Shown: positions 36,832 to 45,736 of the stretch, in pieces | Position numbering within the stretch: the first letter of the stretch is position 1 | Layout: each line of letters begins with the position of its first letter | Notes under the pieces: generated by a model | The model's database searches: none | Told to the model about the DNA's origin: nothing | The model's input: the letters and a program-made list of their open reading frames with translations, nothing else | From: Betaproteobacteria bacterium | Lineage (GTDB): Bacteria > Pseudomonadota > Gammaproteobacteria > Burkholderiales > Casimicrobiaceae | NCBI GenBank assembly: GCA_016704895.1 | Contig: JADIZG010000013.1 | Span: 1-64,000, forward strand | DNA: 64,000 bases | Direction of reading: 5' to 3' | Translations under genes and position numbers: made by a program

Positions 36832-38172
36832 ATGCTGGATTCGCAGGGCAGCGTGCGCGTGGCCGCCCCTGACCGCTCGGCGGTCGGAGCCGGGGAAGGC
36901 GTGGAGTTGCCTGCCGGCGGTCTCCCCGATGCCCGCGAGACCGACCTTCGCGACGCCATCGCGCCGATGCTCGACGCGGTCGTCCATTTCGTCGGGGCGG
37001 CCGCCGGGGCGATCCGGCTGTCCCGGCCCGGGAGGGCGGGATTGGCGCCCGTCGTCGTCGCCGGACCGGGCCCCAGGGGCGCGGCGGGCGACGGCGTGCT
37101 CGCGCGCTGGTGCGGCCAGTGCGCCGAATCCGCCGACGCGACGAGCGCCTGCGTGCGCACCGACCTCTGCGGCCACGACGAGCGCCTGCCGGCGCGCCGC
37201 CTCGAGTCCGTCTGCCGGCACATCCTCGTCGTCCCGCTGCACCACGCCGGGCAGCCGGTCGGGATGCTCGACCTCGTGTTCGACGCGCCCTGCGAGCTGC
37301 CGGCCGGCATGCCCGCCATGCTGCAGGCGGCAGGCGACCTGATCGGCATTTCGCTCGAGAAGGCGCGGCTCGCCGACGAGGTGCTCCGCATCACGCTGAT
37401 GAACGAGCGCCAGATGATGGCGAGCGAGGTCCACGACTCGATCGCGCAGGGCCTCACCTACATGCGGATGCGGATGAGCCTGCTCTCCGACGCGATCCGC
37501 CAGCGCGACGAGCTCCGCGCGTTCAAGTACTGGAGCGACGTCGACGACTCGCTCACCCACGCGCACGCCCGAGTGCGCGAGCTGATCACGTGCTTCCGCA
37601 GCCGGATGGACCCTCAGGGCCTCGTCCATGCGCTCACCGACATGGCCGAGCGCTTCGCCGACCGCACCGGCGTCGAGCTTTCGTTCGCGAACCGCGTGAC
37701 GGACTTCCGGCTCGCACCGGCGCGCGAGGTGGAGGTCTTCCACATCGTGCAGGAGGCGCTCGCGAACGTCGTCCGGCACGCGAAGGCCCGCCACGCGCGG
37801 ATGACTCTGGACCGGACGGCGGAAGGCTACGAGATCGTGGTCGCGGACGACGGCACGGGCCTGCCCGACGACGCGGCGTCCGGCGAGCGCTCCGGCCATT
37901 ACGGCGTCGAGATCATGCGCGAGCGCGCCGCCCGTCTGGGCGGCGCTGTGTCGGTCGGGCCGGCTGACGGGGGTGGAACGCAGGTGCGCCTGACCTTTCC
38001 GGAGCGCCGAACCGGCCGCGACGAGTCGTCGAGCACCGGCGGGCCGTCCCGGGACGCACGTCCCCGTTCCGCAGGGGAAGGCCGCCGCCGCGTCCGGGCC
38101 GGGTCGAGCCCCCGGGGACGCGACCGCCCGGGGACGCCGACTGCGGCAAGCCTGGGGGAGGGTTGCGAATGA
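36832..38172 (+). CDS. NarX-type sensor histidine kinase with Cys-rich GAF domain
   Basis: 446 residues from ATG 36832, chosen for the GAGGAGGG ribosome site eight bases before. There is no membrane helix, so it is cytoplasmic. Residues ~40-175 are a GAF-like domain with five cysteines (94, 97, 107, 113, 128; C-x2-C-x9-C-x5-C-x14-C), suited to a redox or Fe-S sensor. The HisKA_3 dimerisation domain has the phospho-acceptor His201 in SEVHDSIAQGL. HATPase spans ~295-392 with QEALANVVRHAKA, DDGTGLPD and GHYGVEIMRERA. The last ~55 residues are Arg/Ser/Gly-rich and include a 21-bp repeat shared with dsrN. The stop overlaps the regulator start (ATGA). It probably senses sulfur or redox state to control soe and dsr. 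Confidence 0.88.
   Translation: MLDSQGSVRVAAPDRSAVGAGEGVELPAGGLPDARETDLRDAIAPMLDAVVHFVGAAAGAIRLSRPGRAGLAPVVVAGPGPRGAAGDGVLARWCGQCAESADATSACVRTDLCGHDERLPARRLESVCRHILVVPLHHAGQPVGMLDLVFDAPCELPAGMPAMLQAAGDLIGISLEKARLADEVLRITLMNERQMMASEVHDSIAQGLTYMRMRMSLLSDAIRQRDELRAFKYWSDVDDSLTHAHARVRELITCFRSRMDPQGLVHALTDMAERFADRTGVELSFANRVTDFRLAPAREVEVFHIVQEALANVVRHAKARHARMTLDRTAEGYEIVVADDGTGLPDDAASGERSGHYGVEIMRERAARLGGAVSVGPADGGGTQVRLTFPERRTGRDESSSTGGPSRDARPRSAGEGRRRVRAGSSPRGRDRPGTPTAASLGEGCE
38143..38163 (+). repeat. 21-bp dispersed repeat, copy 1 (3' end of the sensor kinase gene)
   Basis: GCGGCAAGCCTGGGGGAGGG followed by T. The exact reverse complement occurs at 43274-43294 in the 5' part of dsrN. In both genes the repeat is read in the same frame and encodes AASLGEG. 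Confidence 0.8.
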
Positions 38173-38855
38173 CCGAGCCGATCAGCGTGGTCCTGATCGA
38201 TGACCACGGCCTTTGCCGCCGGGGGCTCTCCGAGCTGCTCGAGCAGCGCGCGGGCATCAAGGTGCACGGGACGGCGGGCACGGCCGACGAGGCGGTGCGC
38301 CTGCTCGCGTCGACGAAGCCCGACCTCGCGATCATGGATCTCAAGATGTCGCCGGTGGACGGCTTCCGGCTGCTCACGCGGCTGCGCGCCGAGGGGATCG
38401 GGACGCCCGTCGTCGTGCTGACGATGAGCGACTCGCAGGACGACCTCGCGCGCGCGTTCCGCGCCGGCGTCCGCGGCTACCTGCTGAAGGACATGGATCC
38501 CGACGACGTGATCGACGCGATCCGCAGGACCGCGCGCGGCGAGATCGTCGTCGCGCCGACGATGGCGGTGAAGCTCGTCGACATGCTGCTGCCCGGCGAG
38601 ACGAAGCGCTCGCGCGAGAGCTACTTCCGGCAGCTCACCGAGCGTGAGCGCGAGATCCTGCAGCACCTGTCGTCGGGCAAGAGCAACAAGGCGATCGCGC
38701 AGTCGCTGTCGATCAGCCACGACACGGTCAAGCTGCACGTCCGGCACATCCTGTCGAAGCTGGGACTCACCTCGCGCGTCGAGGCCGCGGTCTTCGCGGT
38801 CGAGCACCGCGTCGCGTCCGAGCAGTCCGACCCCTCGCATCAGGCTTCCGGGTAG
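38169..38855 (+). CDS. NarL/FixJ-family response regulator
   Basis: 228 residues. The receiver has the acidic pair in VVLIDDHGLCRRG, phospho-acceptor Asp57 in LAIMDLKMSPVDG, the Thr switch in VVVLTMSDSQDD and the invariant Lys in YLLKDMDPDDV. A LuxR-type HTH covers ~155-215: LTEREREILQHLSSGKSNK, then IAQSLSISHDTVKLHVRHIL. It is translationally coupled to the kinase and surely its partner. The palindromes at 34132 (soe) and 54019 (dsr) fit the two-fold 7-2-7 sites recognised by NarL-type HTH dimers, so they are candidate targets. Confidence 0.93.
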   Translation: MTEPISVVLIDDHGLCRRGLSELLEQRAGIKVHGTAGTADEAVRLLASTKPDLAIMDLKMSPVDGFRLLTRLRAEGIGTPVVVLTMSDSQDDLARAFRAGVRGYLLKDMDPDDVIDAIRRTARGEIVVAPTMAVKLVDMLLPGETKRSRESYFRQLTEREREILQHLSSGKSNKAIAQSLSISHDTVKLHVRHILSKLGLTSRVEAAVFAVEHRVASEQSDPSHQASG

Positions 38856-38967
38856 CGCGAACGGCGCCCCGTCGATCGCCGGTCGGTGCCACCTCGGGAT
38901 CGGCGCCAGGGCCGGCGGTTGCCCGCGGGAGCCCGATTCGCAGGACGGCAACCCATGCGCGATCGTC

Positions 38968-40192
38968 ATGTCAACCCCTGAGGTCGCGGACCTGTTCCGT
39001 CGCTACGGGATCGAGCCGAACCGGCGCTCGCGCGGGCAGCTCGATCTGTGGCTGCGCAGCCAGGTGCGCCGCTTCAGGCTCGTCCGCGACGAGCTCGTCG
39101 CCGCGTCCCCGATGCGCTGGCCGAAGCGGCTGGCGGCCTGGCGCCGCGGCTTCACCGGCAACAGCTCGTTCGTCTATCGGCTCGACGTCAACGATCCGCG
39201 CGAGTACGTCTCCGACTGGGACTACTACCTGTCGGGCTACCGGTTCAACGGATTCTTCAATCCGATCGTCGGCAACAAGCTGGTGCTCTCCCAGATCCTC
39301 GCCGGCCGCGGCCTGCCCCATCCGCGCGTGTTCGGCGTGGTGCGCAAGGGCCGGCCGATCGCGATCGGCCCTCGGCGCCCGGCGACCTCGGGGACGGTGG
39401 GGGCCGCCGATCGAGGCCTGGGCGGCGGACGGGCGACCGCTGGTGCTGAGGCCCCACTGGTCCGGCGCCGGCGAGGGCGTGTTCTTCCTTCGGCGGGATG
39501 CACGGGGTTGGCAGGTGAACCGACGGCCGGCCGCCGACGAGGACGTGCGTCGGCTGCTGGCCACGCTCGATCGGTACATCGTGACGGCCTTCGTGGATCA
39601 GGCAGGCTACGCGGCGAACATCTATCCGTATACGGCCAACACGCTGCGGGTGCTGACGATCGGCGACGGGGACGGATGCTTCGTCGCCGCCGTGGCCCAT
39701 CGCTTCGGGTCGCGTCGATCGGGGTCGATCGACAACTGGCACCGGGGACACGGCGGGCTGAACGCGCCGATCGACCGCGCGCGGGGCGCGCTGGGGCGCG
39801 CCGTGACGCTGCGCGACGACGGACGATTGATCGAGCACGAGCGCCACCCGGACACCGGCCAGGCGATCGAAGGCGTCACGATCCCGGGTCTCGAGCGCGC
39901 GCTCGCCGGACTGCTGGACGCGGCGCGCTGTCTGCCCGAGGCGCCGCTGATCGGCTGGGACATGCTGATGACCGACGACGGGTACAGCATCCTCGAAGCC
40001 AACTCGCCGCCGGGGATCAGCGTGTGGCAGGTGCACGCGCCGCTGCTCAGGGATCCCCGCGTCGCCCGGTTCTTCGCGGCGCCGCCTTCCGGGCGACCTG
40101 AGGCAGGACGCTACCGGGACGTTGCCGCCGTCAGGCGTCCTTGCCGAACCAGGCGAGCCGGTCCCGGAGTGTCACCACGCTGCCGACGATGA
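38968..40192 (+). CDS. sugar-transfer-associated ATP-grasp-type protein, frameshifted
   Basis: The N-terminal ~140 residues (ATG 38968) contain NPREYVSDWDYYLSGYRFNG-like sequence (DPREYVSDWDYY), NPIVGNKLVLSQIL and LPHPRVFGVVRKG. After two single-base shifts near 39370 and 39395 come EAWAADGRPLVLRPHWSGAGEGV, FVDQAGYAANIYPYTANTLR and EAPLIGWDMLMTDDGYSILEANSPPG, with the E-x-N metal-binding pair typical of ATP-grasp enzymes. The closest remembered group is the sugar-transfer-associated ATP-grasp family (alpha-L-glutamate-ligase-like). Reaction unknown. The C-terminus runs 62 bases into the convergent cobA gene, so the true stop may be earlier. Confidence 0.7.
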
Positions 40193-40983
40193 TGAGCGTC
40201 GGCGGCTTGAGGCGCGCGCGCGCCGCGCGCCCGGGCAGCGTCGCGAGCGTTCCGGTGACGACGCGCTGGTCGCGCGAGGTGCCCTGCTGGACCACCGCCA
40301 CCGGCGTCGTGCGCGGCAGCCCGTGCTCGATCAGGCGCTCGCACAGCGCCGGCAGCGCGGTCAGGCCCATGTAGACGACGATCGTCTGGCGCGGACGCGC
40401 GAGCGCCGTCCAGTCGAGGTCCATCGTCCCGTCCTTCAGGTGGCCGGTGACGAACAGGCACGCCTGCGCGTGGTCGCGATGCGTGAGCGGGATGCCCGCG
40501 TACGCGGCGACGCCCAGCGCCGCGGTGATGCCCGGCACGACCTCGAAGCGGACGCCCTGCGCGAACAGCGTGTCGATCTCCTCGCCGCCGCGGCCGAAGA
40601 CGAACGGATCGCCGCCCTTGAGCCGCAGCACGCGCCTGCCGTCCTTCGCGAGGCGCACCATCAGCTCGTTGATGTCCTCCTGCCGCATCGTGTGGTTCGC
40701 GCGTTCCTTGCCCACGTAGATGCGCTCGGTCGCCGTCGGCAGGAGCGCGAGCACGTCCGGCGAGATCAGGTTGTCGTAGAGCGCGACGTCGGCGCGCTGC
40801 ATCAGCTTCAGCGCGCGCAGCGTCAGCAGCTCCGGGATCGCCGGGGCCCGCGCCGACGAGGTAGACCTCGCCTCGCGTGCCGCGGCGCTTCGGCGTTGCG
40901 GCGAGCGTGGCGCGCGCGAAGTCCGCGGCGGTCGGAAGATCCTTCCGCTTCGCGGCGCGCGTCCGTCGTTCAGCGTCCGCCAT
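40131..40983 (-). CDS. cobA: uroporphyrinogen-III C-methyltransferase, one frameshift
   Basis: SAM-dependent enzyme making precorrin-2, the precursor of the sirohaem needed by DsrAB. From ATG 40983 the N-terminus reads to VYLVGAGPGDP, the SAM-binding start; a one-base shift near 40840 then leads to ELLTLRALKLMQRADVALYD, RLKGGDPFVFGRGGEE, VPGITAALGVAAYAGIPLTH and the C-terminal PPTLIIVGSVVTLRD. A poorly conserved ~30-residue leader precedes the domain. It is the last gene of the dsr operon and overlaps dsrR by 14 bases. No dehydrogenase/ferrochelatase (CysG N-half) lies in the window. Confidence 0.9.
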
Positions 40984-41329
40984 GACTGCAGTCGCAGCCG
41001 CCGCTGCCGCATCCGCCCGCATCGGGTGCGGGGGGCGCGCCGGCGTCGTTCGGATGGATGAAGATGAAGCGGTGGTCGCCCGCCTCGTACTCGACGAAGT
41101 CGAGCGTCAGGCCCTCGAGCAGCTCGCGATCCGACGCGGCGACGACGAGCGCGATGCCTTCCGACGGAACGACGACGTCGCCTTCGCGCGCCTCGTCGAA
41201 TCCCATCGCGTAGTGCAGCGCGCCCTGCTCGTCGCGGCGCGCGGCGATCCGCAGGCCGAGCTCGTCGGCGTCGGACTGCGTCGCCGCGATGCGGATCTGC
41301 TGCGCGGCGTCCGGGGTGACGGTGATCAT
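40970..41329 (-). CDS. dsrR: DsrR, A-type (IscA/HesB-like) protein
   Basis: 119 residues from ATG 41329: MITVTPDAAQQIRIAATQS is the usual start of A-type carriers, followed by LGLRIAARRDEQGALHYAMGF and the core strands. In A. vinosum DsrR the IscA cluster-ligand cysteines are missing and the protein acts after transcription on dsr expression. Here too the mid-protein Cys is absent, but the C-terminal tail is cysteine-rich (GGCGSGGCDCSHGG, three Cys and one His) and could bind metal. It lies between the DsrC paralogue and cobA at the end of the dsr operon. Confidence 0.85.
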   Translation of the reverse strand: MITVTPDAAQQIRIAATQSDADELGLRIAARRDEQGALHYAMGFDEAREGDVVVPSEGIALVVAASDRELLEGLTLDFVEYEAGDHRFIFIHPNDAGAPPAPDAGGCGSGGCDCSHGGR

Positions 41330-41403
41330 CGTTCTCTCTCCATGCTTGCCGTCGACCCGCTCGTCGGCGACCCCCTCGGGGTGCTCCGGCTTCTTCCGGC
41401 GGC

Positions 41404-41766
41404 CTAGTGCTCGCCCTTGGTGCGGAGCAGGCCGGCCAGGCGGTTGCCCTGCTTCTGCGGGCCGCCGCGCGGGAACATGTCGTGCAAATGGTGGTTCGAG
41501 CCGCGCTCCGGGCCCCAACGTTCGGTGAATTCCCTGATCATGACACGGACCTGCGCCTGCACGCCGTGCCGGGCCTCGTAGTTGCGCAGGTACTCGATCA
41601 CCTCCCAGTGCGCGGGCGTGAGCTCGAGCCCTTCGCGGTTCGCGAGCGCGCGCGCGAACTCGGGGCTCCACTGCGAGCGGTCGAGGAGATAGCCCTCGCT
41701 GTCGATCGCGACGCGCTTGCCGTCGACGTCGACGTGGTGATCGGTGCGGGCGGGAACGACGGTCAT
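41404..41766 (-). CDS. DsrC/TusE-family paralogue without any cysteine
   Basis: 120 residues aligning along the whole DsrC fold: VDVDGKRVAIDSEGYLLDRSQW, LELTPAHWEVIEYLRNYEARHG and GNRLAGLLRTKGEH at the end. DsrC uses a penultimate Cys and another ten residues earlier; here both positions are replaced and the whole protein has no cysteine, so it cannot carry sulfur as a persulfide. Such paralogues (RspA-like) have been suggested to be regulatory. It sits between dsrN and dsrR in the operon. Compare true DsrC (50049-50384) and the paralogue at 55157-55486. Confidence 0.85.
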   Translation of the reverse strand: MTVVPARTDHHVDVDGKRVAIDSEGYLLDRSQWSPEFARALANREGLELTPAHWEVIEYLRNYEARHGVQAQVRVMIREFTERWGPERGSNHHLHDMFPRGGPQKQGNRLAGLLRTKGEH

Positions 41767-41812
41767 GGCAATCGACTCTCCGGGGGGGCGAAACGCGCCC
41801 GGGCGCGGCGGC

Positions 41813-43363
41813 TCAGACGATCAGCGCTTCGCGTCCGCGCATCGGGGCGAGGTAGACAATGTTACCGTCGCGGCGCTGCCGGTAGTCGCTCGCGCGGATG
41901 AATTCGACGAAGCGCGCCGCCCAGTCGCGGTCGCGCGTCGAGCGCAGGTGCGCGAACGAGGCGAGCACGTTGCCGACGACCACGCCGTCGCGCTCGCCGT
42001 CGATCCCGTGGCCGCGCTTCACCGCATAGGCGCAACGGACGTCCGTCGGAAGGTTCTCGAGCGACGCGTAGTGGAACTCGTGCGCGCGCACGGTGCGCCC
42101 GCCGCCTGCGTCTGGCCACGGGAACGCATCGGTCTCCTCGAGCACGACGTAGCCGCGGCCGACCGGGCGCTCGCGCATCACGACGTCGCCCGGGATCGCG
42201 CCGACCATCCGGGAGGTCTGTCCGGCGACGGTGAGCGTCCGCGCGAGGTACATGAGGCCGCCGCACTCGGCGTAGACGGGAAGCCCGGCGTCGATCGCGC
42301 TGCGCACGCGTCCGCGCAGCGCGGCGTTCGCCTCGAGCTCGCGCGCGTAGAGCTCGGGGAAGCCGCCGCCGATGAACAGCGCGTCGACCGAGGGCAGGTG
42401 CGTGTCCGTGAGCGTGTCGAAGCGCACGAGCGTCGCGCCGGCCGCGCGCAACGCGTCGAGGTCGTCCGGGTAGTAGAACCCGAACGCGCGATCCTGCGCG
42501 ACGCCGATCCTGATGTCGGAGTCCGCGGCGGCGGGGCGGGGCACCGTGACGAGCGCCGGCTCGGGGAGGAGCGGCGCGACGGCGATGCGCGACAGCAGGA
42601 GGTCGAGGTCGACCTGCCGGCCGATCGCGGCGCCCAGGTCGGTGATCCGCCGCGGCACGTCGTCCGATTCGTTCGACGGCATGAGGCCGAGGTGGCGCTC
42701 GACGATCGTGAGCCGCGGATCGTGGTGGACGGCGCCGACGACCGCGACGTCGGTGTAGTGCTCGATCACCATCCTGAGCTTCGCCTCGTGGCGGCTGCCG
42801 CCCAGGTTGTTCAGGATGACGCCGACGATCGCCAGGTCGCGGTCGAATGCCTGGTAGCCGAGGATGAGCGGCGCGATGCCCCGCGTCATGCCGCGCGCGT
42901 CGAGGACGAGCACGACCGGCAGCCCGAGCGTCTTCGCGAGCGCCGCGTTGCTGTTGCTGCCGTCGAGCGCGAGGCCGTCGTAGAGCCCCTTGTTGCCCTC
43001 GACCAGCGCGACGTCGGCGCCCGCGGCGTGGCGCCGGAAGGTCTCGACGATCTCGTCGTCGGGCGAGAGCCACGGGTCGAGGTTGCGGCAGCGCCGCCCG
43101 CTCGCCGCCGTGAGCCACATCGGGTCGATGAAGTCGGGGCCCTTCTTGAACGTCTGGACGCTCCTGCCGCGCGCGGTCAGCGCCGCGGCGAGCCCGATGC
43201 TCACCGTGGTCTTGCCCGACGACTTGTGCGCCGCCGAGACGAGGAAACGGAGCGGCCCGACGGCGGTTGTACGACCCTCCCCCAGGCTTGCCGCTGACGC
43301 GGCTTCGCGCCCCCCCTCCTGACGGAGGGGGCGAGCGCCTTGGGGCGGCCCGACGGCGCTCAC
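41813..43363 (-). CDS. dsrN: DsrN, cobyrinic-acid a,c-diamide synthase-like amidase
   Basis: 516 residues. DsrN probably amidates sirohaem to the form used by DsrAB. The N-terminal CobB/CbiA ATPase domain has FLVSAAHKSSGKTTVSIGLA (P-loop), KKGPDFIDPMWLTAASGR and LVEGNKGLYDGLALDGSN; the C-terminal class-I glutamine amidotransferase domain has the nucleophile in VYAECGGLMYLARTL. GTG 43363 overlaps the dsrP stop (GTGA). This start adds about 37 non-conserved residues containing a 21-bp dispersed repeat (43274-43294) and an 8-bp hairpin (43312-43331). No alternative start codon lies nearer the domain, so the extension is probably translated. Confidence 0.92.
   Translation of the reverse strand: MSAVGPPQGARPLRQEGGREAASAASLGEGRTTAVGPLRFLVSAAHKSSGKTTVSIGLAAALTARGRSVQTFKKGPDFIDPMWLTAASGRRCRNLDPWLSPDDEIVETFRRHAAGADVALVEGNKGLYDGLALDGSNSNAALAKTLGLPVVLVLDARGMTRGIAPLILGYQAFDRDLAIVGVILNNLGGSRHEAKLRMVIEHYTDVAVVGAVHHDPRLTIVERHLGLMPSNESDDVPRRITDLGAAIGRQVDLDLLLSRIAVAPLLPEPALVTVPRPAAADSDIRIGVAQDRAFGFYYPDDLDALRAAGATLVRFDTLTDTHLPSVDALFIGGGFPELYARELEANAALRGRVRSAIDAGLPVYAECGGLMYLARTLTVAGQTSRMVGAIPGDVVMRERPVGRGYVVLEETDAFPWPDAGGGRTVRAHEFHYASLENLPTDVRCAYAVKRGHGIDGERDGVVVGNVLASFAHLRSTRDRDWAARFVEFIRASDYRQRRDGNIVYLAPMRGREALIV
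43274..43294 (-). repeat. 21-bp dispersed repeat, copy 2 (5' end of dsrN), with adjacent hairpin
   Basis: Exact reverse complement of 38143-38163, encoding AASLGEG in dsrN. Eighteen bases away a perfect 8-bp stem (CCCCCTCC 43312-43319 with 43324-43331, loop TGAC) forms. Together they look like a REP-type intergenic element that has been incorporated into coding sequence. Confidence 0.75.
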
Positions 43364-44559
43364 CGGCCGGCAGGCGCCGCTGCCGGCGCGGCAGGGAGGT
43401 CGTCCTGCGGCAGGAACCTGAGCGCCCGCACGCCGACGACGGTGATCAGGAACGCGACGGCGAGGCCGCCGACGCCGAGGAGGACTTCGGGCAGGCTCGG
43501 CGCGTACGAAGCGATCGCGCCGTCGCCGAACGTGCTCGACGTCGTGTAGCCGGGGAAGATGTCGAGCGGCCACGCCTGGCCGCCGACGATGAACACGTAC
43601 AGCAGCGCGAACGCGCCGGCGATCACGAGCAGCGCGGCGACGACGAGGTCGCGTGCCGTGCTGCCCGGGCGCCAGATCAGCGCGAGCGGGACGAGGCTGC
43701 CCGCGACGACGTACGCGCCCCAGAACAGCACCGGATAGACGCCGCCGTCGGCCAGGATGAAGCGCTCGAACGCGAGGTTCTTCGCGAAGTAGCCGTTGAC
43801 CAGGTGGAGGGCCGCGACGAGGAAGAGCACGGTCACGACGAAGAGCGCGAGCAGGTTGCGCATGCGGCGCTGGATGTCGGCGGGCAGCGCGAGGCCGTTC
43901 CACGCGTACATCGTCGACTGCACGACCAGGAACGCCGCGAGCCCCCAAGCGAACGACATCGCCAGGAACATCGGGATCAGCAGTGCGGTGCCGTAGGCCT
44001 GCCGGGCGACCAGGAACGCGAAGATCGAGCCGGTGCCGGACGTCAGGATGATGCGCCAGACGAATGCCGCGAGCCCCGCCGGCTTCGACCAGGGCGCCAT
44101 CCGGCGCTCCATCAGCGTCCACAGGTAGACGGCGACGATCGTGAACATGCCCGAGTAGAGGAACACGTTCCACGCGAACACGGACCGGAAGTTGTAGTGC
44201 GTCGCCGCGACGACGACGCGTTCCGGGCGCCCGAGGTCGAGCATCAGCACGAACAGGCCGCCCGAGAGCAGCGCGAGGCACAGGAGGCCCGACAGCGGCG
44301 CGCGGGCCTTGTAGACCGCGTGGCCGAACACCGAGCCGATCGACGCGACGTTGAGCACGCCCGACGCGGCGACGATCATGAAGATCGCGAACACGTGCGG
44401 CACGCCCCACACCACCTGGTTGTTCATCCCGGTGATGACGTGGCCGGACGTCTCCATCGCGTGCGCCGCGAGGAAGCCGGCGAGCGCGACAGCGGCGCCC
44501 AGGAAGGCGAGCGCCCAGAAGCCGCGGGCCTCGAGACGGGAATAGGTTTCCCTGCTCAT
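43360..44559 (-). CDS. dsrP: DsrP, NrfD-type membrane subunit of DsrMKJOP
   Basis: A 399-residue polytopic protein with about ten hydrophobic helices, the quinone-interacting subunit of the trans-membrane DsrMKJOP complex. Family blocks: VVWGVPHVFAIFMIVAASGVL, FVLMLDLGRPERVVVAATHYN, FAWNVFLYSGMFTIVAVYLW and ERFILADGGVYPVLFWGAYVV. It exchanges electrons with periplasmic DsrO and DsrJ. ATG 44559 is 14 bases from the dsrO stop; its own stop overlaps the dsrN start. Confidence 0.94.
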   Translation of the reverse strand: MSRETYSRLEARGFWALAFLGAAVALAGFLAAHAMETSGHVITGMNNQVVWGVPHVFAIFMIVAASGVLNVASIGSVFGHAVYKARAPLSGLLCLALLSGGLFVLMLDLGRPERVVVAATHYNFRSVFAWNVFLYSGMFTIVAVYLWTLMERRMAPWSKPAGLAAFVWRIILTSGTGSIFAFLVARQAYGTALLIPMFLAMSFAWGLAAFLVVQSTMYAWNGLALPADIQRRMRNLLALFVVTVLFLVAALHLVNGYFAKNLAFERFILADGGVYPVLFWGAYVVAGSLVPLALIWRPGSTARDLVVAALLVIAGAFALLYVFIVGGQAWPLDIFPGYTTSSTFGDGAIASYAPSLPEVLLGVGGLAVAFLITVVGVRALRFLPQDDLPAAPAAAPAGR

Positions 44560-44572
44560 GACGTCATCGCCC

Positions 44573-45301
44573 TCACAGCCCGACGTAGCGGACGCCCGGA
44601 TCGAGCCTCAGGTCCGCTCGCACCGCCGTGGTGGCGTACGACGCGACGCGCTTCGCGATCTCGCTCTCCGGGTCGTTCAGGTTGCCGAACAGGATCGCCT
44701 GGCGGCCCGTGGCCGCGCAGGCCTCGACGCACGCCGGGATCCCGCCACGGTCGATGCGGTGGACGCAAAGCGTGCACGACTCGACGCAGCCCTTGCCGCG
44801 CGGGACCTCGGGACGCTGCCCGGTCGTGGGCTCGTGCACGAACGAGCGCGCCTTGTACGGGCACGCCATCATGCAGTAGCGGCAGCCGATGCAGGTGTGC
44901 CGATCGACCAGCACGATGCCGTCGGCGCGCTTGAACGACGCGCCGGTCGGGCAGACGTCGACGCAGGGTGGCTCGGCGCAGTGCTGGCACATCATCGGCA
45001 GCGACCGGACCTGGCCGCGCATGTCCTTCAGCTCGACCTTGCGGATCCACTGCGCCGAAGTCGCCGTCTTCTCGGTGGGCAATCCGTTTTCCTTGTCGCA
45101 CGCGGAGACGCAGGCGTCGCAGTCGGACGCGCATTTGTTGAGGTCGACGAGCATCCCCCAGCGGACCTTCGACGACGCGGGCTCGGTCGGCGCGCGGCCG
45201 TGCGCGAGGTCGAACAGCGTGACGCCCGGCGCGAGCGCGACGCCGGCCATCGCCGCGCCCCAGGCGAGGATCTGCCGGCGGCCTTGATCCACGCGGCTCA
45301 C
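44573..45301 (-). CDS. dsrO: DsrO, periplasmic iron-sulfur subunit of DsrMKJOP
   Basis: 242 residues from GTG 45301, which overlaps the dsrJ stop. The N-terminus is a Tat signal (GRRQILAWGAAMAGVALAPG). The mature part is a four-cluster ferredoxin: CASDCDACVSACDKENG, CQHCAEPPCVDVCPTGASF, CIGCRYCMMACPYKARSF and CTLCVHRIDRGGIPACVEAC. It relays electrons between DsrP and the cytochrome DsrJ on the periplasmic side. Confidence 0.95.
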   Translation of the reverse strand: MSRVDQGRRQILAWGAAMAGVALAPGVTLFDLAHGRAPTEPASSKVRWGMLVDLNKCASDCDACVSACDKENGLPTEKTATSAQWIRKVELKDMRGQVRSLPMMCQHCAEPPCVDVCPTGASFKRADGIVLVDRHTCIGCRYCMMACPYKARSFVHEPTTGQRPEVPRGKGCVESCTLCVHRIDRGGIPACVEACAATGRQAILFGNLNDPESEIAKRVASYATTAVRADLRLDPGVRYVGL

Positions 45302-45732
45302 TTGGGGCCTCCGGCAGGCGGCGCCGCGGCGCTCGCCGTCGCCGCAGGGCGGTCGGCGTGGCACTCGAAGCAGTCGAGCTTGACCGCGGCGTAGCGGTGG
45401 CAGCCCTCGCAGAACGCGTCCTTGCTGCCGGTGACGCGACCGGTCTTGCTGCCCGCGTGGCAGGAGACGCAGTTCGCGAGGCTGTGCTTCTCGGTCCGGA
45501 TGCCCTCGTGCACCGTGCGGTCGCGCTGGTGGACGAGGAGCCGCATGTGGTTGCGGCGCATGAACTCGGTGTCCTCGACGCACGTGCCCTCGGCGGGCGC
45601 GGTCACGCCCGGCAGCGGCACGCGCGTGGAGGGCGCGTCGGCGGCGAGCGCGCTGCCGGCGAGCGCGACGACGAGCGCGGCCTTCGCCGCGACGCGCCAC
45701 GCCCTGCCGGTGAACGTGCCCGCTCCGCGCAT
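45298..45732 (-). CDS. dsrJ: DsrJ, triheme c-type cytochrome
   Basis: 144 residues: a Sec-type leader (VAAKAALVVALAGSALAADA), then three c-haem motifs CVSCH, CEGCH and CFECH, exactly as in DsrJ. A further Cys in EGTCVEDTEFMRRNHM is the one proposed as an unusual haem ligand. The C-terminus is an Ala/Pro-rich tail. It is the periplasmic end of DsrMKJOP, with a role in sulfur-compound redox that is not fully settled. It starts four bases after the dsrL stop region. Confidence 0.95.
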   Translation of the reverse strand: MRGAGTFTGRAWRVAAKAALVVALAGSALAADAPSTRVPLPGVTAPAEGTCVEDTEFMRRNHMRLLVHQRDRTVHEGIRTEKHSLANCVSCHAGSKTGRVTGSKDAFCEGCHRYAAVKLDCFECHADRPAATASAAAPPAGGPK

Positions 45733-45736
45733 GTCG

